The notes: a model not told the origin generated them from the sequence alone. A stretch of DNA of 64,000 nucleotides from Lachnospiraceae bacterium (GCA_025758065.1 CP107199.1:1032001-1096000), one strand, 5' to 3'. Counted from the first letter of the stretch, positions 25,278-34,451 are shown. A program made the numbers and translations.

Positions 25278-26075
25278 ATGAACGAATTTATATCAAATTC
25301 AGGCACACTAATAAATCCTGACAGCGTTTACGATCAGGAAAGATTCATCAATATACTTCAAATCATTTTACAGAAAAAAACACAAAAAGAATTATCTGAA
25401 CAAACAGGCTTAAATAATGCAACCATTTCACGAATGCTCAACGGTGCCCGATCTGGAAGACCATATAAAAGCACTATTGATAAAATTGCAAAAGCCATTG
25501 ATGATCCAGAACTTATCCAAGAATTATATGATGCAACGGGATATTCTTCTAAGAAAATACGGGAACGAAAAAAGATAATTGCAGACAATGGATTTTCTCT
25601 GGATTTCTCTACTGTTCAGGTGCATGAAAAGTTTTTTTCTACCTTAATGCGTGGACTTTCCATGATGACAAGTCTGCATAAAGTTGAATGGACAATAAAA
25701 TCTGGAACGCCCAAATCATACGATTATTTAATTGAATTAAAAGAGGGAAATATAGATTATTGGTATATTAGATATGTAGATAGAATTACTTCTGATGAAG
25801 AAAGGAAAAAAGCCTTAACTGCCATTTATGGCGAATTTGCAAAATTGAAATTGGACGGAAAAATCAAAGTTTCTTGCGCCACTCCTTCTTACGAAGATTA
25901 TGATTATTTTGTTACAATTCCGCCATATCAATTAAATACAAATGCTTCAATTATACATTTTGATTCTGAACTCGAAAGATTTGCAGACGAAACCTTTTTA
26001 GAGACAGCTTTACCACTTAAAGAAAATATTCCTGTTAAGGATTTTTGTAATCTTACCGAACCACTGATACTATAA
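25278..26075 (+). CDS. HTH (Xre-like) regulator of the transposition operon
   Basis: The 265-residue protein has an Xre-type helix-turn-helix at ~33-58 (KKTQKELSEQTGLNNATISR then MLNGARSG). A ~150-residue C-terminal domain with no recognised family follows (SYDYLIELKEGNIDYWYIRY, a possible sensor or dimerisation part). AAGAGGAG lies eight bases before the ATG. Divergence from the recombinases and the repeat-rich gap between them suggest it represses itself and the transposition genes. It ends at a strong terminator. Confidence 0.8.
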   Translation: MNEFISNSGTLINPDSVYDQERFINILQIILQKKTQKELSEQTGLNNATISRMLNGARSGRPYKSTIDKIAKAIDDPELIQELYDATGYSSKKIRERKKIIADNGFSLDFSTVQVHEKFFSTLMRGLSMMTSLHKVEWTIKSGTPKSYDYLIELKEGNIDYWYIRYVDRITSDEERKKALTAIYGEFAKLKLDGKIKVSCATPSYEDYDYFVTIPPYQLNTNASIIHFDSELERFADETFLETALPLKENIPVKDFCNLTEPLIL

Positions 26076-26092
26076 CTTTTTGATTTTATCAC

Positions 26093-26125
26093 AGAGAGAG
26101 TTACTTACGGCTCTCTCTTTTTTTT
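26093..26125 (+). terminator. Terminator after the HTH regulator
   Basis: AGAGAGAG (26093-26100) and CTCTCTCT (26111-26118) form an 8-bp stem with a 10-base loop, followed by an unbroken run of T to 26125. Confidence 0.9.
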
Positions 26126-26423
26126 ACACTTCCTCCTCCCACGTTCCAACTCATTATGGCTAATCATTTTCTAAAGCAAGTATCGCCTAGAGTAACTCAA
26201 AATTCCATTTCTGGATTATGATTCTCTGACGTACTTAATGGAGATTACGATTCCCCATACCCTCAATATCACAAAATATCAAATTTTCCTATTAGCTCAT
26301 AATAAATTTTCGCAGCTTTCTGTTTTTTCACTCATAGTTACCAAAAGCTTTTTATAGCCATCTGCTTCTATCGGCTGCGGATTAAAAATTCTTTTATTCA
26401 AAAATAAATAAAAGTGGCTTCCA
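26126..26423. other. AT-rich gap without a recognised gene
   Basis: About 300 bases between two terminators. No open frame of useful length with a ribosome site, no RNA gene and no clear repeat were seen. Confidence 0.5.
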
Positions 26424-26456
26424 CAAAAATACCCATCACCAAAAAATGTAATGGGC
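26424..26456 (-). terminator. Terminator after the first GNAT gene
   Basis: On the minus strand CCCATTAC (26455-26448) pairs with GTGATGGG (26439-26432), with one G-T pair and an eight-base loop, followed by TATTTTTG. Confidence 0.75.
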
Positions 26457-26493
26457 ACTTCTATTCATTATATTTGCACCGACAAACTTGAAA

Positions 26494-26937
26494 TTATATA
26501 TGTCTTTGCAAATATACCATATCTATTAGCTGCACACCGTCCTCATAAATTGGGTGGTCATAATTATCGGTAAAGAAATTGGGAATCTTGTGAGAACGAA
26601 CAAATCCACATTTTTCATAAAATGGTATCGTCAATGGACTGTCACCTGTTCCAACTTGCAAAACAGAATATTCATCCGCATATTTATTGGCAAGAAAATC
26701 AATTAATGCTTTGCCATAGCCCTTTCCCTGATGTTCCGGATTGACTGCGATATTCTTGATTTCAAGTATTCCATTACCTTCATCGGTGACAACACATTCA
26801 GCTTTTACATCATTGTCTTCAAGCACATACATAGTTCCTTTTTCAAGATAGCGATCAACCATGCTCTCCTGTTCATCAGCTAATAACAATAATGATATAA
26901 ACTGCTTTTTATTTTTGTTAACTTCTCGAATTCTCAT
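26494..26937 (-). CDS. GNAT family N-acetyltransferase
   Basis: The preferred start is the ATG at 26937 (MRIREVNKN), as in related acetyltransferases, although its GGAG is 11 bases away; an ATG at 26964 is the alternative. The acetyl-CoA loop is VNPEHQGKGYGKALIDFL, followed by GTGDSPLTIPFYEKCGFVRS, the usual motif B. The final DGVQLIDMVYL strand fits the family. The acceptor substrate is unknown. It is cargo of the element, with its own terminator. Confidence 0.88.
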   Translation of the reverse strand: MRIREVNKNKKQFISLLLLADEQESMVDRYLEKGTMYVLEDNDVKAECVVTDEGNGILEIKNIAVNPEHQGKGYGKALIDFLANKYADEYSVLQVGTGDSPLTIPFYEKCGFVRSHKIPNFFTDNYDHPIYEDGVQLIDMVYLQRHI

Positions 26938-27015
26938 ACAACTTGTTACTCCATCAATTGCCATCTAGTTTAATTCATCAAATTTCGATTTCTCAGTTTC
27001 AAAAACTGGAAGTTG

Positions 27016-27369
27016 TTAGTTGTTTGGAATCACTTCTCCATTTTCATCTAAAAGATAGATTGCATAAACCGTTCCTATCTGCAATGGATCACTTTCCATT
27101 ACATCACCATTAAATACAACACGGATATTATCATCTACATTCAATTCTGGTGCTCCTCCTGCTGATACTACATCTTTTGTAACAGAAAATTCCTCATCAA
27201 CAGAAATCCCACTATTAAATGCTTCTATACACCTAACATCAACATATTCTTTATTTACTTCCAAAACTTTTGCATTAAAATATGCTTGTTCTGCTCCATT
27301 TTCATTTTTACATCCAGACAACGCTACTATACAGCCCAATACTGCTAAAATAGATAACCACCTTTTCAT
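27016..27369 (-). CDS. Small lipoprotein, DUF3221-like
   Basis: The start is the ATG at 27369 (MKRWLSILAVLGCIVALSGC) with AGAGGTG upstream, giving 117 residues. The lipobox LSGC anchors it outside the membrane. The mature part has a small beta-rich domain (AKVLEVNKEYVDVRCIE then NIRVVFNGDVMESDPLQIG) that resembles DUF3221, a family of short secreted proteins of unknown role. It lies between the acetyltransferase and the IS-disrupted membrane gene. Confidence 0.7.
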   Translation of the reverse strand: MKRWLSILAVLGCIVALSGCKNENGAEQAYFNAKVLEVNKEYVDVRCIEAFNSGISVDEEFSVTKDVVSAGGAPELNVDDNIRVVFNGDVMESDPLQIGTVYAIYLLDENGEVIPNN

Positions 27370-27433
27370 ACTCAACACCTCTTTAAATACCGATTTTTCG
27401 TTCTCTGCGCCTTCCCAATAAACGGGAAGTTGG

Positions 27434-27786
27434 TTACTTCTTGTAATTCATTTTCTTACTTAATACCCCAAACAAAGCCAATAAAAATATTCCTATTCCA
27501 AGCAATACGCCAGCCACTTTCATTAATTCATTGTTTGTATACTCTGTATCCGGAAGAATCCCATACTTGTAATAAGAATAACTAACATGGTCTGTGGTAT
27601 ATGCAGCTATGGAATCTCCTACATTATATTCCGAATATACAAATCCCGGTACTTGCATTCGCTTGTGATAATCATTCACTTTTCCATTGTTGTAGTAGAA
27701 GAAATAATTCTGAGATATCGTATCAGCCGAGGCATCTTCAGCCCTTTTACCTGTAATCACAATATCCTCCATATAGTAATCTTGAT
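27434..27786 (-). pseudogene. 3' part of a membrane protein gene disrupted by an IS3-family insertion
   Basis: The frame encodes a soluble stretch (IVITGKRAEDASADTIS, YFFYYNNGKVNDYHKRM, YNVGDSIAAYT) and a C-terminal helix (VAGVLLGIGIFLLALFGVLS). This layout is that of DUF3592-like proteins but lacks their N-terminal helix. That helix is found on the other side of the IS at 29153-29338. The ATG at 27772 could start a truncated product. The family resemblance is from memory. Confidence 0.65.
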
Positions 27787-27830
27787 GTTGTCAAGATTGG
27801 TTGACACATTTTTCTCAAGGACATCATGGA

Positions 27831-28739
27831 CTATGCTGCTATACGCAGAGAATCATAGTATCTCTGTCGCTTGAGCATGGGAGGAAGACCACCATTGGTG
27901 GTGCAAATCCTCCGATTGTTCCAATAACTGATAAAGTATCTCCAGATTAGAGACTTCAGTTCGGACACAGTCAGGTTTTCACTGTTGTATCGGTCATACA
28001 ATAATTCTGTCTTTAGACGCGCCCACATGCTTTCACAACGGGCATTGTCATGGCATCGACCACCGGCACTGTTCATACTTTGGATGATTTCATATTTTCT
28101 CAGGGTGCTGCGGTAAAGCTCACTGGTATATTGGCTACCTCGATCGGAGTGAAGCACTGCTCCTTGAATTTCAGGATATGCGATAAAAGCGTTTTCTACC
28201 GTATGCTGGCAAAGCGTTGCCTTCATCGTGGTTTCCATTGCCAGCCCCAGTACTGCTGAATCAAAACAATCGAAGATTGCCGAAACATAGAGTTTTCCAT
28301 CTTTTGCTTTGATTTCGGTGATATCTGTCACGCATTTTTCAAGAGGCTTTTCTGATGTGAAATTTCTCTTAAGAAGATCATCCGATTTACGAGCCTCACG
28401 GTCTGCTTTCGTAATTCCTTTCGGATTACGCTTAGGACGATGACTGAGACCGATTTTTTCCATGACTCTATAAACGGTACGCTCACTGGGGATAGGAATG
28501 CCATCAGGTCGTTTAAGAGTTAATGCCTGGAACATACGTACACGTCCATAGGTGTCGTTGCAGACATCCTCAGCATGGATTTCAAGCATGGTATCTGCAA
28601 GCGTCTGGTATTTCCACGGACGGTCTTTTACGGACAGATATTTATAAAATCCCTGGCGGCTCACATGTAACATACGACAGTAAAAAGCCAGTTTTCCCTT
28701 GATGGTGCCATCGTCAGTCTTAATCGCAATGAATTTCAT
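27831..28739 (-). CDS. IS3-family transposase OrfB (DDE integrase)
   Basis: The 302-residue protein has an N-terminal HTH_21-type region (YGRVRMFQALTLKRPDGIPI) and an rve integrase core. Asp is in CVTDITEIK, Asp in LHSDRGSQYTS, and Glu in NARCESMWARLKTE; together these form the DDE triad. It ends FISYWNNRRICTTNGGLPPM, usual for IS3. It overlaps OrfA by four bases (ATGA), so translation is coupled without an obvious frameshift. All catalytic residues are intact. Confidence 0.95.
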   Translation of the reverse strand: MKFIAIKTDDGTIKGKLAFYCRMLHVSRQGFYKYLSVKDRPWKYQTLADTMLEIHAEDVCNDTYGRVRMFQALTLKRPDGIPIPSERTVYRVMEKIGLSHRPKRNPKGITKADREARKSDDLLKRNFTSEKPLEKCVTDITEIKAKDGKLYVSAIFDCFDSAVLGLAMETTMKATLCQHTVENAFIAYPEIQGAVLHSDRGSQYTSELYRSTLRKYEIIQSMNSAGGRCHDNARCESMWARLKTELLYDRYNSENLTVSELKSLIWRYFISYWNNRRICTTNGGLPPMLKRQRYYDSLRIAA

Positions 28740-29077
28740 TCTTTCGGTCTTAGAGACTTCCGACGGCTCGCTGCGAAAAAAGCGCTGGCTTCTTCCAGAA
28801 ACTCGTTTTCTTCTTTCAGACGACGAATTTCTTTATCCTGATCTTTCACGCGTTTTCGAAGCATGGTTAATTCCTCCGCAAGGCTCATGGCAGATTCTGG
28901 AGTATGGGCACCTTCTCCAATATCCAGTTGTCCGGTTCTTACGGCTTTAAGCCAGGTATGGATAGTCCCTTCAGGAATTCCTAATTCTTTAGCGGCTTTC
29001 GCACCACCGATTTCTTTTGCAAGCTTAACTGCCTGCACTTTGTATTCATGATCGTACTTACGTTGACTTCGTGCCAT
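28736..29077 (-). CDS. IS3-family transposase OrfA (HTH)
   Basis: The start is the ATG at 29077 (MARSQRKYDHEYKVQAVKLA) with AGGAGGTG upstream; 113 residues. The N-terminal helix-turn-helix (AAKELGIPEGTIHTWLKAVR) recognises the IS ends. The C-terminal half is a leucine-rich coiled coil (MLRKRVKDQDKEIRRLKEEN), as expected for IS3 OrfA dimers. Confidence 0.94.
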   Translation of the reverse strand: MARSQRKYDHEYKVQAVKLAKEIGGAKAAKELGIPEGTIHTWLKAVRTGQLDIGEGAHTPESAMSLAEELTMLRKRVKDQDKEIRRLKEENEFLEEASAFFAASRRKSLRPKE

Positions 29078-29152
29078 AGTTGGGCACCTCCTTATTCTCT
29101 TGATTATACTATGAAATCCTTGAGAATAGGCTGTCAACTTTATTTATACACC

Positions 29153-29338
29153 ATCATCTTCTCCCAGTACCATCTCTTCCATTTGTGTATTAAATGCTTT
29201 AGATGTCAAAAGTATATTTATCCAGACTGTAATGAAAGCTATACTTAAAATAATGAAACAAATCCAAAACAAAATTTTCTTTTGATTTCCAGTTAATATT
29301 TCTTTTGATTCTTTGTGCTCAACCAATTTATTACTCAT
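29153..29338 (-). pseudogene. 5' part of the membrane protein gene disrupted by the IS
   Basis: The frame begins MSNKLVEHKESKEILTGNQK, has one membrane helix (ILFWICFIILSIAFITVWIN) and breaks off in MEEMVLGEDDG at the IS boundary. It supplies the N-terminal helix missing from the fragment at 27434-27786, and the two are co-linear. Together they would make a two-helix protein of about 170 residues. Confidence 0.65.
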
Positions 29339-29448
29339 TCCATAATACCTCTAAAGTACTTTTTTCTTCTTCCTTCCCTTCGTCCAAGAAGTGTATCTCA
29401 CTCAAAGAACTCGGTCAATCCCGATTTCTCAGTTTCAAAAATTGGCAT

Positions 29449-29826
29449 TTATCGTCTTGTTCCATTCTTATCAAAATTCTTTTTTAATGCTATTTCTGTT
29501 GGGAGAATAGACCCAATTAAAGGAATAAGTTGAACACCACAGATAATTCCTCCTATACTCCCAACACAATCTTCATTTTTTCCAATCACTAAAAGCATGA
29601 ATATTACTGTTATCGGCAACATAACCATTCCACAGACATACCAGACTTTACCACAATATTTATGAGCAAATTCCCATGTGTCTTTGTTCTTCATAGACAT
29701 CGAAGTCCGATATCCAAATACTGAATTTATTTCCTTTGGAGCCTTTTTCATAAAATATCTTCCAAAACCAATCATCGTAAATGGAAGAAGCAAATCCATA
29801 ATCAACATAAAAATCCAAAACCCCAT
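29449..29826 (-). CDS. SdpI-family membrane protein
   Basis: The 125-residue protein has three or four hydrophobic helices. The loop NSVFGYRTSMSMKNKDTWEFA is the SdpI-family hallmark. In Bacillus, SdpI gives immunity to the SdpC toxin; distant relatives are common and mostly untested. AGGAGG lies before the ATG. No toxin gene was recognised next to it, so an immunity role is only a possibility. It is cargo of the element. Confidence 0.8.
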   Translation of the reverse strand: MGFWIFMLIMDLLLPFTMIGFGRYFMKKAPKEINSVFGYRTSMSMKNKDTWEFAHKYCGKVWYVCGMVMLPITVIFMLLVIGKNEDCVGSIGGIICGVQLIPLIGSILPTEIALKKNFDKNGTRR

Positions 29827-29857
29827 TGTAAACCTCCTTTACTACAACTTCCGATTT

Positions 29858-30283
29858 TTATTTTCGTTTCCATAGCATAGTGTACTCTTTTTCACCAGTA
29901 TCTTCATCCAAATCTTCACATTGAATAATGAACCCTTCTCTTTGATAAAAAGAAATTGCTCTGGCATTCTTCTGGTATACATTTAATCGTAAGCTGACTT
30001 TTTTATCCTTAATATAATCCAATAAAAGCTTACCTATGCCACATGACTGCATTTCATCGGAGACAAAAATACCTTCTATATATTTATCATTTAGTCCTAC
30101 AAATCCTTGTATCATTTTATCTGCTTCAAACACATAAACTTCGTATTGTGACATCATTTCTTTTACTAATTCATAATTACTTTTCCAGTATTGATTGGAA
30201 ATAAAATAATGTGCTTTCAGATTTGTCTTTAACCATATGTCAGCAACTCTATCGATATCTCCGTTCAGCAACTTTCTAATCAT
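29858..30283 (-). CDS. GNAT family N-acetyltransferase (second)
   Basis: The start is the ATG at 30283 (MIRKLLNGDIDRVADIWLKT), seven to ten bases after GGAG; 141 residues. Motif A is IFVSDEMQSCGIGKLLLDYI, and motif B is LNVYQKNARAISFYQREGF, typical of the RimI/YjaB-like acetyltransferases. The substrate is not known. It is a cargo gene, followed 31 bases later by the SdpI-like gene. Confidence 0.88.
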   Translation of the reverse strand: MIRKLLNGDIDRVADIWLKTNLKAHYFISNQYWKSNYELVKEMMSQYEVYVFEADKMIQGFVGLNDKYIEGIFVSDEMQSCGIGKLLLDYIKDKKVSLRLNVYQKNARAISFYQREGFIIQCEDLDEDTGEKEYTMLWKRK

Positions 30284-30437
30284 AACAAATTTTCTCCACA
30301 ACTACATCCTTTATGCTTTTCTCTTTTTTTCATTCTATCACAAGCTCACCATTAATCATCATTTTTTTGATATTTTTTCTTTTCCCCCACTGTAAAACAG
30401 CCTCTGAGCGTTTCGTTATATAGAGGGGTACACATAC

Positions 30438-30578
30438 AGAGCAAGATCCACCTGTGTTTAACAATATTGTCTTTCCGACAAATATTCTTTCATCAGGTTT
30501 ATATCTTGCTGGGGATTCCCCAAACCCATTCTTTCTATTTATGCCGAGATTACTGTACACATTAGAGCAAGATCCACC
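30438..30578. repeat. Pair of direct repeats in non-coding or decayed DNA
   Basis: AGAGCAAGATCCACC occurs at 30438-30452 and again at 30564-30578, each preceded by a similar GTACACAT-type octamer. The stretch 30330-30560 has a 76-codon open frame on the minus strand whose content looks like no known protein. This may be a decayed gene or the remnant of another insertion. Confidence 0.45.
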
Positions 30579-30907
30579 CCGGTAATACCATATCGCTATT
30601 TTAGCATTATGGCATTTTCCGGATGTTGGAATCTTGCTAAGGATTGTGCTCCCTAGTTCCTCACATTCAGCATAAATATATAATTGGTTCCTCGAATTTC
30701 TTCGGTCACAGCACAGGGAGAAAAAATAGGCTAAACAGCCCTATATCCCTGTGAAATCACCATGTGATTATAAAATAGCAAGGACAGGAAGTGTGGATAC
30801 ACTTCCGCAAAATTGCCAATTTCGGAGCCATATCCAAAATTGAAAAATACATAAAAATCAAAAATCCGAAACCTTACTCGATATCCAAATTTATAATTTT
30901 TACAGAT
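30579..30907. other. Gap without a recognised gene
   Basis: About 330 bases between the direct repeats and the long hairpin. No open frame with a ribosome site and no RNA gene were recognised. Confidence 0.45.
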
Positions 30908-30973
30908 TACAAAAAAACCAATATGAAAATTTTACAAATTTTGTAACACATGTAAAATTCCCATATTGGTTTT
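30908..30973 (-). terminator. Long nested hairpin after the restriction-modification gene
   Basis: AAAACCAATATG (30914-30925) and CATATTGGTTTT (30962-30973) pair perfectly over 12 bp, and inside them AATTTTAC (30928-30935) pairs with GTAAAATT (30952-30959). On the minus strand it ends in a run of seven Ts, so it can terminate the gene at 31054. The very long stem is unusual for a simple terminator. Confidence 0.7.
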
Positions 30974-31053
30974 CATTCATCTTTTATGGATTTGGAATAT
31001 TCTATGTTTTCAAATATTTTACTTTGAGCAAAAAACAGCTCTATAAACTTTTA

Positions 31054-33852
31054 TCATTGCATTTTCTGGTATAATTTCATCAACTCTCCCACACAATCTG
31101 CTTCCGTCATTTTTGTACTAAAGCCATACGCAGCCATAACAGCTTTATCATTTGCAGTATGTGCTCGTCGTAACTCGGCTGGCATTGTTAAAGGATCATA
31201 TAAAGCCGCAAGATTACTACTAGGATATAATGTTCTTGCTTTCAAAATTTCCTGTGCCGATTTTTCAATTTGTTCCCGATTCTTCTCCGTTACTACAGGC
31301 CACGGAAAATTGTTATACACTATTGTGTTTGAATAACTATAATCACTTTTTAATCTTCCACACACTGCTCGCATCCATGCCATGTGAACATTCGACATCA
31401 ATACACCAAATTCATAAAATGATGCATTGGGCATAGTGAATAATTTGTCTCCCGGAATAATTTCACCATCTAAATAATCCATTGGAATATATCTACGATT
31501 CTGAGAAGAAACTTTGGGAATCGCAATATATTGATTTTTATGTTCAAGTATTGATGCAAATAAAGTTGGATTCTCAGCCGCTTTTTTTGTGTTCGCTCTT
31601 GTACTACTAAGTCTAAATTCACGTACTTTATTCACTCGTTCTAATATCATCGGACATTTTTTTAATAATCCAGGATCAGCTCCAACAAGCCAAATACAAT
31701 ATCTCGGCTTTCGATCAATAAAATCTTTTCCCATCATATAATGTCTAAAAAACGGAGAAGCCTGTGGTTCTTTTTCCAAAAACTCTTCCTTTTCCTCTTC
31801 CGTCAATATTAAAAATCCACCATCAATTGCTTGCCCACCTAATGCTATTTCAGGAACATTACACAATGGTTTCATTCTTTTTTCAATGAATATATTTTCT
31901 GCATCAAGCAAATATCCATTAATATTATTCGCCGGAATTGCGTTCTCACCTGAATAAATTATTTTCTGCTTATTATTTACAGCTCTGCTAAAGCCAACAA
32001 TTACACAATGAACATGCGCTTTTATTGACGCTTCACTATCCCATATAAATGTTCTGTATGCAAAATCAATGTGTACACCTGATTCAAAAAGCGGTTTCCA
32101 GAGAATCGAAACACTTTCTCCCTGTGTAATTGAATTAGTTGATACCAATGCTGCTCTGATATTATAATTTCCCATATAGTCAGCCGCTTTTTTATACCAG
32201 CAACTAACATAATCAAGATTTCCTATACTCTTCCATCCTTCAAATATCTTCTCAACATCTCCCTTCTGCTCCGACGCCATCCAACGTGCTCCTACAAATG
32301 GCGGATTTCCCATTATAAACGATAATTTTTCTGCAGGAATTACATCATTCCAATCAATTCTTAATGCATTTCCTTCTGTAATATTTACATATGTCTTTAA
32401 AGGAAGAAAATCGTCATTAAATCCATACACAATATTTTTCGTTTCTTCCAACATTTGAGATTCTGCAATCCATAAAGCCGTTTTCACAACTGTAACTGCA
32501 AAATCGTTAATCTCTATTCCATAAAATTGCTGAATAGAAACTCTAATTGGATTATTTACCTCTACCAATGTCATTTGTCCGCCAACTTTTTCCTTTATCA
32601 CCTCATTCTCCAAACGACGAAGCGACAGGTATGTTTCTGTAAGGAAATTTCCGGAACCACACGCAGGATCAAAAAATGTAAGTGATGCCAATTTATTTTG
32701 GAATTCTTCCAATTTTTTATCTCTGGTACGCTTCACTTGAATTGCTCTAATACTATCAAATTCCTTCTGCAAATCTTCCAAAAAAAGAGGACTAATAACT
32801 TTATGAATATTTTCAATAGATGTATAATGCATTCCTCCTGAACGTCTGGTCTCAGGATTTAATGTAGATTCAAATACCGCTCCAAATATAGTTGGAGAAA
32901 TATCACTCCAGTCAAAATCTTCTGACGCTTTTGTAAGAAGTAATTCTTTAATTTTCTCTGTAAAAGGTGGTATCTCAATAGTTTCATCAGCAAATAACCC
33001 ACCATTTACATACGGGAACTGAGCAAGTTCTTCCTCTAAATACTCGTCTCGCTCTGATACAGGTGTATCCAATATCTTAAATAATTCTATTATAGCTCTC
33101 CGGCAATCCTTTACTTCATATGTTTCCAAATAATCATGGAACATATTTCTCTTTCCAAAAATACCAGCATCTTCTGCATACAAGCAAAAAACAATTCGCA
33201 CACATAAAGCATTCAGGCTCTTTAGTTTATGCTCTCTTTTTTCTCTCTGCTCAAGTGTTTCATCCTTTTCCTTAATATCTGGTATACGATATTGTTTTAA
33301 AAACGCATCATAAATAAGCCCAACAATACCTCCTGCTTTTATTGATACTTCCATTTCATGCGATATTGTCTTTACTTCCTTTTTCACCAAGAAGTCCAAC
33401 AATGGATATTTGCTTTGTAATTCATCTAAAGCAATCTTTGTCGGTTCTGGCTGTTTCTGGTTCATATCATAAATCCAAATTTCAGCAAAATTTGACGTAA
33501 CAATCCACCGAGCTCTTTCATCAAAAGTCAGCTTTCCATTATATCTGTCTGCCTGTTCAAATGGAGTAAGATCAACATCTCCTGAATTCCTGATTTTCTG
33601 ATCCAATGCTTTTCCAAGACTCTTCTGTTCAATAATTACTCGTGTTTCAGGAATATACACATCAATACGTTTTGTATTTCCATCAATTACAACTTTCTTT
33701 TCAAAGTTCAAACGTTCTGTCACATTATCCATTCCCAAAACATTCGTCAATAAATCAATCCAATAAGAACGTCCATCTTCATCTTCTTTCCCTTTTCCCA
33801 TCCATCGGTTTACAAATTGACGGGCAGCCTCTCTTTGTTCTGCATCTGTCAT
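31054..33852 (-). CDS. MmeI-like type IIL restriction-modification enzyme (single chain)
   Basis: The 932-residue protein has an N-terminal nuclease-like domain with Asp64, Glu75 and Lys77 (RIDVYIPETRVIIEQK) spaced as in PD-(D/E)XK enzymes. A helical connector follows (~165-380). The N6-adenine methyltransferase has motif I FDPACGSGNF (394-403) and motif IV NPPF (516-519), and a target-recognition region lies at the C-terminus. This order is that of MmeI-type enzymes that cut and methylate with one specificity domain, so it should restrict unmodified phage or plasmid DNA and mark self DNA on one strand. AGGAGG precedes the ATG. The recognition sequence cannot be read. Confidence 0.88.
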   Translation of the reverse strand: MTDAEQREAARQFVNRWMGKGKEDEDGRSYWIDLLTNVLGMDNVTERLNFEKKVVIDGNTKRIDVYIPETRVIIEQKSLGKALDQKIRNSGDVDLTPFEQADRYNGKLTFDERARWIVTSNFAEIWIYDMNQKQPEPTKIALDELQSKYPLLDFLVKKEVKTISHEMEVSIKAGGIVGLIYDAFLKQYRIPDIKEKDETLEQREKREHKLKSLNALCVRIVFCLYAEDAGIFGKRNMFHDYLETYEVKDCRRAIIELFKILDTPVSERDEYLEEELAQFPYVNGGLFADETIEIPPFTEKIKELLLTKASEDFDWSDISPTIFGAVFESTLNPETRRSGGMHYTSIENIHKVISPLFLEDLQKEFDSIRAIQVKRTRDKKLEEFQNKLASLTFFDPACGSGNFLTETYLSLRRLENEVIKEKVGGQMTLVEVNNPIRVSIQQFYGIEINDFAVTVVKTALWIAESQMLEETKNIVYGFNDDFLPLKTYVNITEGNALRIDWNDVIPAEKLSFIMGNPPFVGARWMASEQKGDVEKIFEGWKSIGNLDYVSCWYKKAADYMGNYNIRAALVSTNSITQGESVSILWKPLFESGVHIDFAYRTFIWDSEASIKAHVHCVIVGFSRAVNNKQKIIYSGENAIPANNINGYLLDAENIFIEKRMKPLCNVPEIALGGQAIDGGFLILTEEEKEEFLEKEPQASPFFRHYMMGKDFIDRKPRYCIWLVGADPGLLKKCPMILERVNKVREFRLSSTRANTKKAAENPTLFASILEHKNQYIAIPKVSSQNRRYIPMDYLDGEIIPGDKLFTMPNASFYEFGVLMSNVHMAWMRAVCGRLKSDYSYSNTIVYNNFPWPVVTEKNREQIEKSAQEILKARTLYPSSNLAALYDPLTMPAELRRAHTANDKAVMAAYGFSTKMTEADCVGELMKLYQKMQ

Positions 33853-33962
33853 GCTTTTTTCCTCCTAAATAATCGTGCATTCACAAATCTTTCTCCGACT
33901 ATTTTTACATATCATATCCACAGTATATCATAAAATTATTACAGAACAGCATTCATATATCA

Positions 33963-34451
33963 TTATTTGTATTGTGTCTGCACACAAGGAACTTCTACCG
34001 CCAAATCATAATAATATTGATACATGATCATGTTATCTTTTGCTTCTATATACACTCTCTGAGCTTCTTTCAGCAAGTTATTCCAAATATCTTTCCATTC
34101 ACTAGGAGCCGAATCTAAAAACCACATATTATTAAATGACATTTCTATCGTCCCCCATAAATCATCTTCTTTACGCTCAGTTTTTATATTCATCTGCATA
34201 TTTCGTGCAATTTCCAATGCATCTTTTTGTAAAAAAGTGAATTTCACTACTTTTTGAGGATCTGGAACTTTCTTAAAACGACGCATATGAGCTTCTGCCT
34301 TTTTAATAATTGTTTCCAATTGTTCATCATGCCATTTTTTATCCTCTAGTATCTCTTCTTCTGACATTTGCGCTTTTTCTTCATTAATTTCTCTTTGCAT
34401 TTCTTCCAATTCATGCTGTGCAATATCATAATATTTCTTTTCAATCACCAT
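33963..34451 (-). CDS. Hypothetical helical protein upstream of the restriction enzyme
   Basis: The 162-residue product is highly charged and helical (HELEEMQREINEEKAQMSEE, then KKWHDEQLETIIKKAEAHMR) with an aromatic C-terminal part (FNNMWFLDSAPSEWKDIW). No family was recognised. It lies 110 bases upstream of the MmeI-like gene on the same strand and after an Xre gene. A role with either is possible but not shown. Confidence 0.6.
   Translation of the reverse strand: MVIEKKYYDIAQHELEEMQREINEEKAQMSEEEILEDKKWHDEQLETIIKKAEAHMRRFKKVPDPQKVVKFTFLQKDALEIARNMQMNIKTERKEDDLWGTIEMSFNNMWFLDSAPSEWKDIWNNLLKEAQRVYIEAKDNMIMYQYYYDLAVEVPCVQTQYK

Larger units (their letters stand above)
27787..29152 (-). mobile_element. 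IS3-family insertion sequence (IS150-like group)
   Basis: Two overlapping transposase genes are bounded by an imperfect inverted repeat. TTGACA plus TTCTCAAGGA is at 27801-27821 on the left and inverse at 29117-29137 on the right (17 of 21 positions match). The outer ends are set approximately, at TGT on each side. No target duplication could be confirmed. It separates the two halves of a membrane protein gene inside the larger element, so it arrived after that gene. Confidence 0.85.

Noticed and set aside
30330..30560. 76-codon open frame on the minus strand
   Set aside because: No ribosome site, no recognisable family, and it spans one of the direct repeats; treated as decayed or non-coding sequence.
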